DNA of 64,000 bases from Rhodobacteraceae bacterium WFHF2C18 (GTDB taxonomy: Bacteria > Pseudomonadota > Alphaproteobacteria > Rhodobacterales > Rhodobacteraceae): positions 434,001 through 498,000 of the forward strand of contig NHTQ01000002.1 of NCBI GenBank assembly GCA_002166865.1, given 5' to 3'. Below, piece after piece: positions 21,570 to 31,180 of the stretch. The notes beneath the pieces were generated by a model. It was not told where the DNA came from, searched no databases, and worked only from the letters and a program-made list of their open reading frames with translations. The position numbers and the translations under genes are program-made. Every line of letters begins with the position of its first letter. Position 1 is the stretch's first letter.

Positions 21570-22574
21570 ATGACGATCAAGCTTGCCATCAACGGATTCG
21601 GACGTATCGGGCGCTGCGTGCTGCGCGCGCTTGTCGAAGAGGGGCGCCGCGACGTCGAGATCGTGGCGATCAACGACCTGGGCCCGGTTGAGGCCAACGC
21701 CCACCTGCTGCGGCACGACACCAACCACGGACGCCTGACCGAGACGGTCGAGGTCGATGGCGACGCCCTGGTGGTCGGCGGCCGCAGGATCCGCGTCACC
21801 GCCGAACGCGACCCCGAGGCGCTGCCCTGGGGTGATGTGGACGTGGCGCTGGAATGCACCGGGGTCTTCACCGACCGCGACGGCGCGGCGCGCCACCTCG
21901 GGAACGGGTCGGGCCGGGTGCTGGTCTCGGCACCGGCCAAGGGCGCCGACCGGACGGTGGTTTTCGGGGTGAACGAGGACACGCTGACCGCCGATGACCG
22001 GGTGGTGTCCAACGCGTCGTGCACGACAAATTGCCTGGCGCCCGTGGCGAAGGTCCTGCACGAGGCCGTTGGAATCGAGACCGGCTACATGACCACCGTG
22101 CACAGCTACACAGGCGATCAGCCCACCCTCGACACGCTGCACAAGGATCTCTACCGCGCCCGCGCGGCGGGGGCGAACCTCATTCCCACCTCGACCGGGG
22201 CGGCACGGGCCGTGGGCCTTGTCCTGCCGGAACTCGCCGGGCGCCTGGACGGGGCGGCGATCCGTGTTCCGACCCCCAATGTCTCGGCCGTGGATCTGTG
22301 CTTCATGCCCGCAAACCCGACCGATCCCGAGGCGATCAACGCCGCGGTCCGCGCCGCCGCCGAGGGCGGGATGGCCCGGATCCTGGGGGTCACGGACGAT
22401 CCGTTGGTGTCCAGCGACTTTAACCACGATTCGCGGTCATCCGTCTTCGCCACCGACCAGACGCGGGCCACCGAGGGTGGCATGATCCGGGTCCTGGCCT
22501 GGTATGACAACGAATGGGGCTTCTCCAGCCGGATGCTGGATACCGCGGCGGCCATGGCACGCGCCGCGGCCTGA
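21570..22574 (+). CDS. gap: Type I glyceraldehyde-3-phosphate dehydrogenase
   Basis: A 334-residue NAD-dependent GAPDH oxidising glyceraldehyde 3-phosphate to 1,3-bisphosphoglycerate. The N-terminal AINGFGRIGRCVLRAL is the cofactor motif, SNASCTTNCLAPV holds the catalytic cysteine, and the C-terminal VLAWYDNEWGFSSRM is invariant in the family. The ATG at 21570 is preceded by AGGAAAGGAAG; an in-frame extension to 21531 lacks family similarity. It lies 84 bp after the Fe-alcohol dehydrogenase gene on the same strand and may belong to the glycerol transcript. Confidence 0.96.
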   Translation: MTIKLAINGFGRIGRCVLRALVEEGRRDVEIVAINDLGPVEANAHLLRHDTNHGRLTETVEVDGDALVVGGRRIRVTAERDPEALPWGDVDVALECTGVFTDRDGAARHLGNGSGRVLVSAPAKGADRTVVFGVNEDTLTADDRVVSNASCTTNCLAPVAKVLHEAVGIETGYMTTVHSYTGDQPTLDTLHKDLYRARAAGANLIPTSTGAARAVGLVLPELAGRLDGAAIRVPTPNVSAVDLCFMPANPTDPEAINAAVRAAAEGGMARILGVTDDPLVSSDFNHDSRSSVFATDQTRATEGGMIRVLAWYDNEWGFSSRMLDTAAAMARAAA

Positions 22575-22621
22575 TCCGGCGCCCGGGGGCGTCGGGCCGT
22601 CCGGCGCCCCGCCGCAGGGTG

Positions 22622-22993
22622 TCAGCCGTTGCGGCCGTCCCCTGCAGGCCGGTCCTTGGTCGCCCATACCCTGTCTTCGGGCGGGTCGGGCAATTCTTGC
22701 CGCGTGTGCTTGCGATGGATGTGCACCTTGGCGATGAAATGCGCCGAGACGGGGGCGGTCACGAAAAGGAAGGTCACGATCAGCGTTTCGTGCAGCGATC
22801 CGCCACCGGTGGCAAAGCTGTAGAGGATCGCGGCAAGCAACAGGCTTCCGACCCCCAGTGTGGTGGCCTTGGTGGGCGCGTGCAGGCGCGACATGGGCGC
22901 ATCCAGCTTGACCAGGCCATAAGACCCAACCAGCATGAACACGCCGCCCACGACGAGGGCGGTGCAGATCGCAATTTCGGCGATGAAAGTCAT
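22622..22993 (-). CDS. phaG: Monovalent cation/H+ antiporter subunit G
   Basis: A 123-residue membrane protein with three hydrophobic segments, of the MnhG/MrpG/PhaG family. GGVFMLVGSYGLVKL and the APTKATTLGVGSLLLA segment are typical. It is the last gene of the Mrp/Pha operon and overlaps phaF by four bases. The soluble C-terminal 30 residues are charged. Subunit of the membrane complex that exchanges Na+ or K+ for protons and supports alkali and salt tolerance. Confidence 0.92.
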   Translation of the reverse strand: MTFIAEIAICTALVVGGVFMLVGSYGLVKLDAPMSRLHAPTKATTLGVGSLLLAAILYSFATGGGSLHETLIVTFLFVTAPVSAHFIAKVHIHRKHTRQELPDPPEDRVWATKDRPAGDGRNG

Positions 22994-23259
22994 TCGATGA
23001 TGTCTCCCCGCAGGACGAAGCGCGCATAGGCCACCGTCGAGACGAAACCGAGCATCGCGATGATCAGGCCGGCCTCGAAATAGATCTGCGTGCCCCCGTA
23101 GACTCCGAGAAGCACGATCAGGCCCACGGCATTGATCGACATGGTATCGAGGGCCAGGACACGGTCGCCGACACCCGGCCCCTTGATGAGCCGCCAGATG
23201 GCGAACAACTGTGCCAGCCCGACGCAGGCGAAGGCGAAATGAAGCGCATGGACGATCAT
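22990..23259 (-). CDS. phaF: Monovalent cation/H+ antiporter subunit F
   Basis: An 89-residue membrane protein with three hydrophobic segments, of the MnhF/MrpF/PhaF family. GPGVGDRVLALDTMSINAVGL is the conserved cytoplasmic-loop region of the family. It overlaps phaE and phaG by four bases each, so the three are translationally coupled. Confidence 0.92.
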   Translation of the reverse strand: MIVHALHFAFACVGLAQLFAIWRLIKGPGVGDRVLALDTMSINAVGLIVLLGVYGGTQIYFEAGLIIAMLGFVSTVAYARFVLRGDIIE

Positions 23260-23759
23260 TCGAAAATCTCCTTCAGGCGGCGTTCATAGCGGTGCTTGAT
23301 CGTGTCACGTACCGCATCGGGGTCCGGGGCATCCAGCGCATGAACCAGCAGCGCGTGCCCTTCGGCGGACAGGTCCGCCGACACGGTGCCCGGCGTCAGC
23401 GTGATCGTGCCCGCCAGAATCGCGATGGCCTCGGGCGTGCGGATGTCCAGCGGGACCGGCACCCAGGCGGGTTGCATCGCGGCGTTGCGCTTGAACAGCA
23501 CGATGATGGCCACCTGGACGTTCGCGACCAGGATGTCCCAGATCACGACAAGGACGTAGAGCGCGAACTTGATCGGGTTGCCCAGCCGGGGCCGGTTCGG
23601 CCAGTAGGCGGCGGTGAGGATCGGCACGAGGGTGCCCAGGATCAGCCCGAAAACGACCGTCCCGGCGCTGAGTTGATTGATCAGCAGGCACCAGACCACC
23701 ACCAGCAAGAGGGTCAGGAACGGATGCGGAAAAATCCGGCGGGTCAGTCGGCGTGGCAT
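23256..23759 (-). CDS. phaE: Na+/H+ antiporter subunit E
   Basis: A 167-residue membrane protein of the MnhE/MrpE/PhaE family, with two or three N-terminal hydrophobic segments and a soluble C-terminal half. AGTITLTPGTVSADLS is the family signature. The ATG at 23759 (MPRRLTRR) gives the normal length; upstream in-frame residues are Arg-rich and unlike the family. It begins one base before the phaD stop region ends and overlaps phaF by four bases. Confidence 0.92.
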   Translation of the reverse strand: MPRRLTRRIFPHPFLTLLLVVVWCLLINQLSAGTVVFGLILGTLVPILTAAYWPNRPRLGNPIKFALYVLVVIWDILVANVQVAIIVLFKRNAAMQPAWVPVPLDIRTPEAIAILAGTITLTPGTVSADLSAEGHALLVHALDAPDPDAVRDTIKHRYERRLKEIFE

Positions 23760-23760
23760 G

Positions 23761-25395
23761 TCAATGCGCCTCCTCGCTGTAGGTCGACGCCCCGGGTTTC
23801 GCAGCCGTCTTGTCCTCCTTTCCGGGGATCTGGCGCCCCGGCGTCTCAAGTACGGTCGCGATGTAGGGGGCCGGATCGAAAAGCTGGGCGGTGGTTGCCG
23901 CGAGGTGGCGCTGCACCGGCCCGGCCCCGACGGTCAAGGCAACCAGCATGGCCAGCAGCCCGCCGACGGCCACGGCCGGCAGGGCGGGGCGCCGGCCGGG
24001 CGGCTGGTGGCGTTCGTGTGCCCCGCGCGCCTCCTCTGAATTGACCACGGTGTCGCTGTCGGAGGGAGCGGCGTGGCACTTCCAGAAGACCGCGCTGCCG
24101 GCCCGGGCGAAACCGACGACGGCCACCAGGCTCGATGCCAGGATCACGGCCCAGACCCACCAGGCGCGCGGATCGCTCAGCGTCGCCTCCAGGATCATCA
24201 GCTTGCCCAGGAAGCCCGACAGCGGTGGCAGACCGGTCATGGCGATTGCGGCGGCGAAGAACATGCCCGCCACGAGGGCGCCGCCTGCGATCGGGGGGGA
24301 CTCGCTCAGGCCCACGCCGGGCTTGCCGCGGCGCTCCCGCACGATGTCGACCAGCAGGAACAGCGCCGCCGTCGCCAGTGTCGAGTGGATGGCGTAGTAG
24401 AGGGCTGCACTGATCCCGGCGGGCGTGAAAACCGCCAGCGAGGCCATGAGCATCCCCATGGACCCGATGACGGCATAGGCCACCAGCCGGCCCAGTTCCC
24501 TTGCGGCGAGCACGCCGATCATGCCCAGGGCGACCGTCACCAGTGCCGCGGGCAGCAGCCAGGTGCCGAACAGTCCCGCCGTCACCGGCAGATCGGGGGG
24601 GAAGACAAGGGTATAGAAGCGGATGATGGAATAGGCGCCCACCTTGGTCATGATCGCGAAAAGCGCGGCCACCGGCGCCGGCGCCGTCGCATAGGCGGCG
24701 GGCAGCCAGAAATGCAGTGGCAGGATCGCCGCCTTCAACGCGAAGACCATGATCAGCAGGACCGAGGCCACCCGAATCCCGGCCGTCCGCTCCGCCGGCA
24801 AGGCGCCGATCCGTTCGGCCAGATCGGCCATGTTGAGCGTGCCCATCTCCGCATAAAGCGTGCCGAGGGCGAAGAGGAACAGCGTCGAGCCCAGCAGGTT
24901 GAAGACCACGTATTGCACCCCGACCCGGAACCGCCGGGCGCCGCCGGAGTGGATCATCAACCCGTAGGAGGCGATGAGCAGCACCTCGAAGAAGACGAAC
25001 AGGTTGAAGGCGTCCCCGGTCAGGAAGGCGCCCATGACCCCCATGATCTGGAACTGGAACAGCGCGTGGAAGTGCCGCCCCCGCGCGTCCCACCCCGATC
25101 CGATGGCGTAGAGCAGCACGAAGAGCGCCAGCACCGCGGTGAGCAGGACGAAAAGGGTGGCCAGCCTGTCGGCCACCAGCACGATCCCGAACGGCGCGGC
25201 CCAGTGGCCGAGTTGGTAGAGCGCGATGTCGCCGGCGGCGGCGCGGGCGAAAAGGAAGGCGGCCGCGATCACCAGCAGGACCGTCCCGGCCAGCGAAAAC
25301 ACCCGCTGCAAGGGAAGCTGGTGGCGCAGCACCAGCACGATGAAGGTCGCCAGCATCGCCGGCAGGATGACGGGGATGGTGATCCAGTGGGTCAC
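23761..25395 (-). CDS. phaD: Monovalent cation/H+ antiporter subunit D
   Basis: A 544-residue polytopic protein homologous to the proton-pumping NuoM/NuoN subunits of complex I. About fourteen hydrophobic segments are visible. The conserved GAFLTGDAFNLFVFFEVLLI carries the glutamate in a membrane helix needed for ion translocation, and KAAILPLHFWLPAAYATAPAP is the family lysine-helix stretch. The ending has a charged soluble tail of about 60 residues. It overlaps phaC by four bases. Confidence 0.95.
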   Translation of the reverse strand: MTHWITIPVILPAMLATFIVLVLRHQLPLQRVFSLAGTVLLVIAAAFLFARAAAGDIALYQLGHWAAPFGIVLVADRLATLFVLLTAVLALFVLLYAIGSGWDARGRHFHALFQFQIMGVMGAFLTGDAFNLFVFFEVLLIASYGLMIHSGGARRFRVGVQYVVFNLLGSTLFLFALGTLYAEMGTLNMADLAERIGALPAERTAGIRVASVLLIMVFALKAAILPLHFWLPAAYATAPAPVAALFAIMTKVGAYSIIRFYTLVFPPDLPVTAGLFGTWLLPAALVTVALGMIGVLAARELGRLVAYAVIGSMGMLMASLAVFTPAGISAALYYAIHSTLATAALFLLVDIVRERRGKPGVGLSESPPIAGGALVAGMFFAAAIAMTGLPPLSGFLGKLMILEATLSDPRAWWVWAVILASSLVAVVGFARAGSAVFWKCHAAPSDSDTVVNSEEARGAHERHQPPGRRPALPAVAVGGLLAMLVALTVGAGPVQRHLAATTAQLFDPAPYIATVLETPGRQIPGKEDKTAAKPGASTYSEEAH

Positions 25396-25763
25396 GGGCC
25401 GGCCTTTCCCTTTGCATCGTTTTCCGCGGCGGCCAGCCCGGCGGGCTGATCGTTGACGTGATCGTCCTCGGAACTCAGGTAGGCTGCGAGGGCGACCATG
25501 ACCACGACGGCCGTCATGCCGAAGGAAATGACGATCGCCGTCAGCACCAGCGCCTGGGGCAGGGGGTCGGTGTAGGAGGTCGCGGTGTCCCTCAGGATCG
25601 GGGGCTCATTCACCACCAGCCGGCCCGAGGCGAAAAGGAACACATTCACCGCGTAGGTCAGCAGCGAGGTGCCGATGATGACGGGAAAGGTCCGCAGCCG
25701 CAGGACCAGGTAGATCCCCGCCGCGGTCAGCACCCCGATGGCGCTTGCCAGCAACAGCTCCAT
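25392..25763 (-). CDS. phaC: Na+/H+ antiporter subunit C
   Basis: A 123-residue NuoK-like membrane protein with three hydrophobic segments; TYAVNVFLFASGR and DPLPQALVLTAIVISFG are typical of MnhC/MrpC/PhaC. It lies three bases after the phaAB stop and overlaps phaD by four bases, as expected for an antiporter operon in which all subunits are needed in fixed ratio. Confidence 0.94.
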   Translation of the reverse strand: MELLLASAIGVLTAAGIYLVLRLRTFPVIIGTSLLTYAVNVFLFASGRLVVNEPPILRDTATSYTDPLPQALVLTAIVISFGMTAVVVMVALAAYLSSEDDHVNDQPAGLAAAENDAKGKAGP

Positions 25764-25766
25764 GTC

Positions 25767-28634
25767 TCAGCTCTCCTTTTCGGCCCACTCGTCGGGATCG
25801 TCGCGGGAGGGGTCGATGTCCATGGCGAATTGGCTTGGCTGCCCGCGGGAGCGCTGCGCCAACCGCGAGAAACTCTCCAGCGACAGCATCACCGCCCCCA
25901 CCACGGCCAGGAAGACGCCAAGGTCGAATCCCATCGCCGTGGCCAGTTCGAACTTGTCGAAGGGCGGGATGCGGAAATAGCCGAAGGCCGAGGTCAGGAA
26001 CGGCTCCCCGAAGAACCAGGCGCCGATGCCGGTCAGCCCGGCCACCAGGACCCCTGCCCCGATGATGGTGTGATAGGGATAGTGCAGCCGCGAGTCCGCC
26101 CAGGCAAACCCGGAGGCCATGTATTGCACGACAACGGCGATGGCCACGATCAGCCCCGCGATGAAGCCCCCGCCGGGTTCGTTGTGCCCCCGCAGGAAGA
26201 TGTAGATTCCCACCATCAGCACCAGCGGCATCATCACGCGCGTCATGACGACCATCATCATGGGATGGGCGTCGCCCGCGATCGGCTGGTCGGGCTTGCG
26301 CGCTTCCAACCGTGCCCGGACCGGCCCGGCCAGCAGCGCCTCGGTGATCGCGTAGATGATCAGCGCGGCGATGCCGAGCACGATGATCTCGCCGAAGGTG
26401 TCGAAGCCGCGGAAATCCACCAGGATCACGTTGACCACGTTCGTGCCGCCGCCGCCCTTGTAGGAGTTGGCCAGGTGGAAATCCGAAATCGCGTTCATCG
26501 GCAGATCGCGGATCAGCATGGCATAGATCAGCCCCGCCGACCCCAGGCCGCCCGTGATCGCGATCACGCCGTCGCGCAGGCGTATCGCCGTGCTGCTCTG
26601 CCGTGGCGTCTCGTTGGGCAGGAAGTTCAGCGCCAGCAGCAACAGGATGATGGTGACCACCTCGACCGAGAACTGGGTGAGCGCAAGGTCGGGCGCGCTG
26701 AGATAGTTGAAGCCCACCGACACCATCAGGCCGATGACCCCCATCAGGACCAGCGCGATCAGGCGCCGCCGGTGGTAGAGGACCAGACAGCCCGTGGCCG
26801 TGACCAGCAGGACCCAGCCGATTACCGTGATTGGATTGAGCGGGATCATCTGAGATGTCGCCGCGGGCATCGTGCCGGTGAACCACGCATGCGCGCCGAC
26901 GGCCACGACCGTGACGGTGAAGATCGCCGCATAGCGCGTCAGTGCGCCGTTGTGCAGCCCCTCGATCAGGCCGCGCGCGCCGCGCACGGCGCCGGAGATG
27001 ATGGCGTCGAAGATCACCTTGGCCTCGGGCCGCGGTGCGGCCCGCCAGGCCCGCGCCAGCGGGCCGTAGGCCGCCAACAGCACGATCCCGCCGATCACGG
27101 CGATCACCGACATCCACAGCGCGGGCGTCAGCCCGTGCCAGATCTTCAGGTGCGCGTAGGGCATCTCGGCCGCGCCGCCCAGCACGGCACGGGTGACCGT
27201 CTTCACCAGGGGTTCGGCCAGGAAGGGGGCAAGGCCGATCACGACCACGGGCACGATCAATACCGCGGGCGGCAGCCACATCCCCGGGCCCGGGTCATGC
27301 GGGTGGGCGGGGTAGTCCCTCCGTTCCGGGCCCAAGAAGACATGCACGATGTAGCGGAAGGAATAGGCGGCCGAGAACAGCGCCCCGATCGTGGCCAGCG
27401 CGGGCACCAGCCAGGGACTGTCGAACAGCGTGGTGTGGGAGGCCTCCTCCAGCATCATTTCCTTGGACAGGAACCCGTTGAACAGCGGAATCCCCGCCAT
27501 GGACAGCGACCCGATCGTCGCGATCACGAAGGTCACGGGCATCAGGCGCCGCAGCCCGCCCAGGCGGGTGATGTCGCGGGTGTGGGCCTCGTGGTCGATG
27601 ATCCCCGCCGACATGAACAGCGCCGCCTTGAAGGTCGCGTGGTTCAGGATGTGAAAGACCGCCGCCATCGCCGCGTACGGCGTGCCCATGCCCAGGAGCA
27701 TGGTGATGAGGCCGAGGTGCGACACCGTCGAGAAGGCCAGCAGTGCCTTGAGATCGTTCTTGAACAGCGCGATCACCGCGCCAAGGACCATCGTGACCAA
27801 CCCGATGGTCGTGACGATCAGGAACCATGCCTCGGTGCCGGACAGGACCGGCCAGAGCCGGGCCATCAGGAAGATTCCCGCCTTCACCATGGTCGCAGAA
27901 TGCAGGTAGGCCGAGACGGGCGTGGGCGCCGCCATGGCATGCGGAAGCCAGAAGTGGAAGGGAAACTGCGCCGACTTGGTGAAGCAGCCCAGCAGGATCA
28001 GCAGCAGCGCCGGCATGTAGAGCGGCGAGGCCTGGATCGCCTCGCGGCTTTCCAGGATCACGCTCAGGTCGTAGCTGCCCGCGACTTCGCCCAGCAGGAT
28101 CATGCCGCCGATCATGGCAAGCCCGCCCATGCCGGTCACGGCCAGGGCCATCCGCGCGCCCTGCCGGCCCGCCTCTAGGTGCTTCCAGTACCCGATCAGC
28201 AGGAAGGACGACAGCGACGTCAGCTCCCAGAAAATTAGCAGCATCAGGATGTTGTCGCACAGGACGATGCCGACCATCGCCCCCTGGAAGAGCAGCAGGT
28301 AGGTGTAGAACTCGCCCATGTTGTCGGCGACCGACAGGTAGGCGCGCGCATAGGCGATGATCAGCAGGCCGATCCCCAGGATGAGGCCGGCAAAGAACAG
28401 CCCCAGCCCGTCAACGAAGAAATTGGCGTTCAGCCCCAATCCCGGCAGCCACGCCGCCTTGGCGGTGACCACCTCGCCGGCCATCACCGCGGGAACATGG
28501 GTAAGAAGACCGATAAGCGCGATCAGTGTCACGAAAAAGGTCGTCATCGCACAGGGTTGGCGGCCGGCCCGGATCATCAGCCCGGGCAGAAGCGCGCCGA
28601 TGAACGGCAATGCGACGATCAGGAATAACGACAT
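25767..28634 (-). CDS. phaAB: Fused Na+/H+ antiporter subunit A+B
   Basis: A 955-residue membrane protein, the largest subunit of the Mrp/Pha antiporter. The first ~500 residues are NuoL-like (LLIFWELTSLSSFLLIGYWK; QFPFHFWLPHAMAAPTPVSA). A DUF4040/MbhE-type segment (FSVEVVTIILLLLALNFLP) follows, and the last ~150 residues are MnhB-like (HNEPGGGFIAGLIVAIAVV). The A+B fusion defines the six-gene group 2 Mrp operon found in Sinorhizobium and relatives. The ATG at 28634 starts a hydrophobic N-terminus; upstream in-frame residues look non-coding. First gene of the operon. Confidence 0.95.
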   Translation of the reverse strand: MSLFLIVALPFIGALLPGLMIRAGRQPCAMTTFFVTLIALIGLLTHVPAVMAGEVVTAKAAWLPGLGLNANFFVDGLGLFFAGLILGIGLLIIAYARAYLSVADNMGEFYTYLLLFQGAMVGIVLCDNILMLLIFWELTSLSSFLLIGYWKHLEAGRQGARMALAVTGMGGLAMIGGMILLGEVAGSYDLSVILESREAIQASPLYMPALLLILLGCFTKSAQFPFHFWLPHAMAAPTPVSAYLHSATMVKAGIFLMARLWPVLSGTEAWFLIVTTIGLVTMVLGAVIALFKNDLKALLAFSTVSHLGLITMLLGMGTPYAAMAAVFHILNHATFKAALFMSAGIIDHEAHTRDITRLGGLRRLMPVTFVIATIGSLSMAGIPLFNGFLSKEMMLEEASHTTLFDSPWLVPALATIGALFSAAYSFRYIVHVFLGPERRDYPAHPHDPGPGMWLPPAVLIVPVVVIGLAPFLAEPLVKTVTRAVLGGAAEMPYAHLKIWHGLTPALWMSVIAVIGGIVLLAAYGPLARAWRAAPRPEAKVIFDAIISGAVRGARGLIEGLHNGALTRYAAIFTVTVVAVGAHAWFTGTMPAATSQMIPLNPITVIGWVLLVTATGCLVLYHRRRLIALVLMGVIGLMVSVGFNYLSAPDLALTQFSVEVVTIILLLLALNFLPNETPRQSSTAIRLRDGVIAITGGLGSAGLIYAMLIRDLPMNAISDFHLANSYKGGGGTNVVNVILVDFRGFDTFGEIIVLGIAALIIYAITEALLAGPVRARLEARKPDQPIAGDAHPMMMVVMTRVMMPLVLMVGIYIFLRGHNEPGGGFIAGLIVAIAVVVQYMASGFAWADSRLHYPYHTIIGAGVLVAGLTGIGAWFFGEPFLTSAFGYFRIPPFDKFELATAMGFDLGVFLAVVGAVMLSLESFSRLAQRSRGQPSQFAMDIDPSRDDPDEWAEKES

Positions 28635-28743
28635 CGGTCCCCCGGCCCCAGGTTGCGCACACGCGAGGACGCGGAGGTCGGACCCCACAGGATCCGGCCG
28701 TGAATCACGGCTAGTCGCGCGCCCTCATCCCATTATTCCGTCA

Positions 28744-28771
28744 TTGATACTCTGCGTGGCGCAAGAGGCAA
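28744..28771 (-). promoter_or_regulatory. Candidate promoter of the Mrp/Pha operon
   Basis: On the minus strand TTGCCT and TATCAA are separated by 16 bp, about 110 bp before the phaAB start. The match to the sigma-70 consensus is moderate (4/6 at each box). It lies in the only AT-rich part of the 209-bp gap between the transglycosylase gene and phaAB; that gap holds nothing else I can identify. Confidence 0.28.
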
Positions 28772-28843
28772 CCCAAGACTGCCCCGCCGCCGCGCGGGCA
28801 GCTGGCCGATGTTGCGCCCGGGCCATTCCGGCGGCACGCGGCG

Positions 28844-30082
28844 CTACCGGGCCAGCCGTTTTGCCATGTCCGCCCGCGGGAAACAGGTGGCCGCGCGGCC
28901 CGCCGCCTCCTGCCAGCGGCCGATGGCGCGGCGCGTCTTGAACCCGGGCAACCCGTCCACCCCGCCCACGTCGTGGCCCCGCGCCACCAGCGCGCGCTGC
29001 ATCGCCGCGATGTCCGAGCGGTAAAGCCGCCCCACGTCGTCCCAGCCGGCGGTGAAATCGCCCATGCCGTAAGCGATGCGATCTCCGACATGGCCCACGA
29101 AGAGCGCGTAGAGATCGCTCATGTTGTAGTCCTTCAGGACATAGAAGTTGGGCGTGACGATGAAGGCGGGGCCGTGCCGGCCGGCGGGCATCAGCAGGTA
29201 TCCCGTGCCCTGCCGCTCGTGATCGGGGAAGGGCCGGCCCGAGACGCGCTCGATCCCCATCCGTGCCCATTGCGCGATCGGCCGGCCCTGGTCGGGGCCC
29301 TCCAGCGTGCAGGAGACCTGCGCCGGCACCCGCACCTCGAACCCCCAGTCGCGGCCCGTGACCCAGCCATGCCGGGCGAGGTAGTTCGCGATGGAGGCGA
29401 TGGTATCGGCCTCGGACCGCCAGATGTCGGCACGGCCGTCCCCATCGCCGTCGGCCGCGAACGCAAGGAAGCTCGACGGCATGAATTGCGGCTGCCCGAG
29501 CGCGCCGGCCCAACTGCTTTTCATGGCCCGGTCGGGGGCATGACCGGCCTCGGCGATCCTGAGCGCGGCGACGAGTTCCTTCGTGAAATAGGCCGCCCGT
29601 GTGCTCATGAAGCCCTTGGTGCCCAGCACCTCGAAGACGTCATGGGGGATCTCCACCCGGCCGTAACCGCTTTCGCGGCCCCAGATGGCCAGCACGATAT
29701 GGCCCGGCACGCCCCATTTCCGTTCCGCCGCCCGCAGCGTGGCGGCATGGCGCTCGGCCATGCGCTTGCCGACCGCGGTCGCGCCTTCAACGGCGCCGCG
29801 GCTGAAATATTTTGCGGGCGCGCCGAACTCCGCCTGCCGCTGCTTCTTGGGGGTCCGGGGCGCGGCCCCGGGCGGGACGAGGTCGGGCAGGTCCCAGTTC
29901 AGGCTGACCCCCGCGAAGGCGGAGTCGAAGGTCGCGCGCGACACACCAGCGGCCCGGGCGCGGGGCCACACCGTTTCCTGCAGCCAGGTGCGGAATTGCG
30001 TTTCCACGGCCCCGCGGTCCAGGGCAATCCCCGGCGCGGCCACCAGGGCGAGCGAGGCGGCAAGGAACAGCGCGCGCAGCAT
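28844..30082 (-). CDS. Lytic murein transglycosylase, MltB/SLT2 type
   Basis: A 412-residue exported peptidoglycan hydrolase. A signal peptide occupies residues 1-20 (MLRALFLAASLALVAAPGIA). The catalytic domain contains IWGRESGYGR, with the essential glutamate, then SWAGALGQPQFMPSSF and DGDGDGRADIW, all typical of family 3 lytic transglycosylases. A C-terminal peptidoglycan-binding domain (MQRALVARGHDVGGVDGLPG) covers the last 70 residues. No lipobox cysteine is seen, so it is likely soluble in the periplasm. A much longer in-frame reading upstream is antisense to htpX and rejected. Confidence 0.9.
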   Translation of the reverse strand: MLRALFLAASLALVAAPGIALDRGAVETQFRTWLQETVWPRARAAGVSRATFDSAFAGVSLNWDLPDLVPPGAAPRTPKKQRQAEFGAPAKYFSRGAVEGATAVGKRMAERHAATLRAAERKWGVPGHIVLAIWGRESGYGRVEIPHDVFEVLGTKGFMSTRAAYFTKELVAALRIAEAGHAPDRAMKSSWAGALGQPQFMPSSFLAFAADGDGDGRADIWRSEADTIASIANYLARHGWVTGRDWGFEVRVPAQVSCTLEGPDQGRPIAQWARMGIERVSGRPFPDHERQGTGYLLMPAGRHGPAFIVTPNFYVLKDYNMSDLYALFVGHVGDRIAYGMGDFTAGWDDVGRLYRSDIAAMQRALVARGHDVGGVDGLPGFKTRRAIGRWQEAAGRAATCFPRADMAKRLAR

Positions 30083-30274
30083 CACGGGCGGCCTCCGATA
30101 GACAGGGGTCTTCGCGGCCGGTTCTAGCGCACCGCGCCCTGAAACGCATGCCCCGCGCCCCGGCGCCGCGGCCGGGCCGGCGGCTCCCCGCCGATCGACG
30201 CGGATTGCGCGGACGGGAAAGGTGCCTATATCCGCATCGATCATGGCCAAACCGAAGGATCGGGAACGAAACGC

Positions 30275-31180
30275 ATGGGGTATTTCAAGACCGCCGTCCT
30301 GATGGCCGCGATGACGGCGCTGTTCATGGGGCTGGGCTACCTTCTGGCGGGCACCGGCGGGATGGTGATCGCCCTGGCAGTGGCGGGCGGCATGAACGCC
30401 TTCAGCTGGTGGAACTCCGACAAGATGGTCCTGCGCATGCACAATGCGCAGCCGCTGGGCCGCGAGGATCCCTCGGGCGTTTCGCGGATGGTGGCGGATC
30501 TGGCGCGCGGCGCGGACATGCCCGTGCCGGATGTCTACCTGATCGACAGCCCCCAGCCCAATGCCTTCGCGACCGGACGCAGCCCGCGCAACGCGGCGGT
30601 GGCCGTCACCCGCGGGCTGGTGCAGACGCTGTCGCGCGAGGAACTCGCCGGCGTGATTGCTCACGAGCTGGCCCATATCCGCAACCATGACACCGCGATC
30701 ATGACGGTCACGGCCACCTTCGCGGGCGCGATCACGATGCTGGCGAATTTCGCGCTGTTCTTCGGGGGGCGGCGGGACAACGGGCTGGGCCTGATCGGCA
30801 CCCTTGCGCTGATGCTGCTGGCGCCCCTGGCCGCCGCGCTGGTTCAGATGGCGATCAGCCGGACGCGCGAGTATGCCGCCGACAAGGCCGGGGCCGAGAT
30901 CTGCGGGCGTCCGCTCTGGCTCGCCTCCGCGCTGGAGCGCATCCAGACCGGCGCAGCCCGGATCGACAACGAGGCGGCCGAACGCAACCCGGCGACGGCG
31001 CACATGTTCATCGTCAACCCCCTGCACGCGCATGCGCGCGACAGCCTGTTCTCGACCCACCCCGCGACCGAGAACCGCGTGGCGGCGCTGCGCCGGATGG
31101 CCCAAAGCGGGCCCGCGGCGCCGTCGCGCGGCATGGCGGCGAGGGCCGGGGCGGGCGCCCCCCGCGGCCCGTGGGAGTGA
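30275..31180 (+). CDS. htpX: Membrane zinc metalloprotease HtpX
   Basis: A 301-residue inner-membrane protease of the M48B family that degrades misfolded membrane proteins. Two N-terminal hydrophobic segments are followed by [10 protein letters not shown] near residue 129, the HExxH zinc site, and [10 protein letters not shown] supplies the third zinc ligand region. Two more hydrophobic segments lie between them. The ATG lacks a strong ribosome-binding site; a short overlapping frame starting at 30243 might couple to it. Its stop overlaps a possible GTG-started small gene. Alphaproteobacterial HtpX is usually this size. Confidence 0.95.
   Translation: MGYFKTAVLMAAMTALFMGLGYLLAGTGGMVIALAVAGGMNAFSWWNSDKMVLRMHNAQPLGREDPSGVSRMVADLARGADMPVPDVYLIDSPQPNAFATGRSPRNAAVAVTRGLVQTLSREELAGVIAHELAHIRNHDTAIMTVTATFAGAITMLANFALFFGGRRDNGLGLIGTLALMLLAPLAAALVQMAISRTREYAADKAGAEICGRPLWLASALERIQTGAARIDNEAAERNPATAHMFIVNPLHAHARDSLFSTHPATENRVAALRRMAQSGPAAPSRGMAARAGAGAPRGPWE

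Noticed and set aside
25458..28178. 906-codon open frame opposite phaAB
   Set aside because: Antisense shadow, rich in His, Asp, Gln and Arg with no motifs; phaAB is a full-length known protein.
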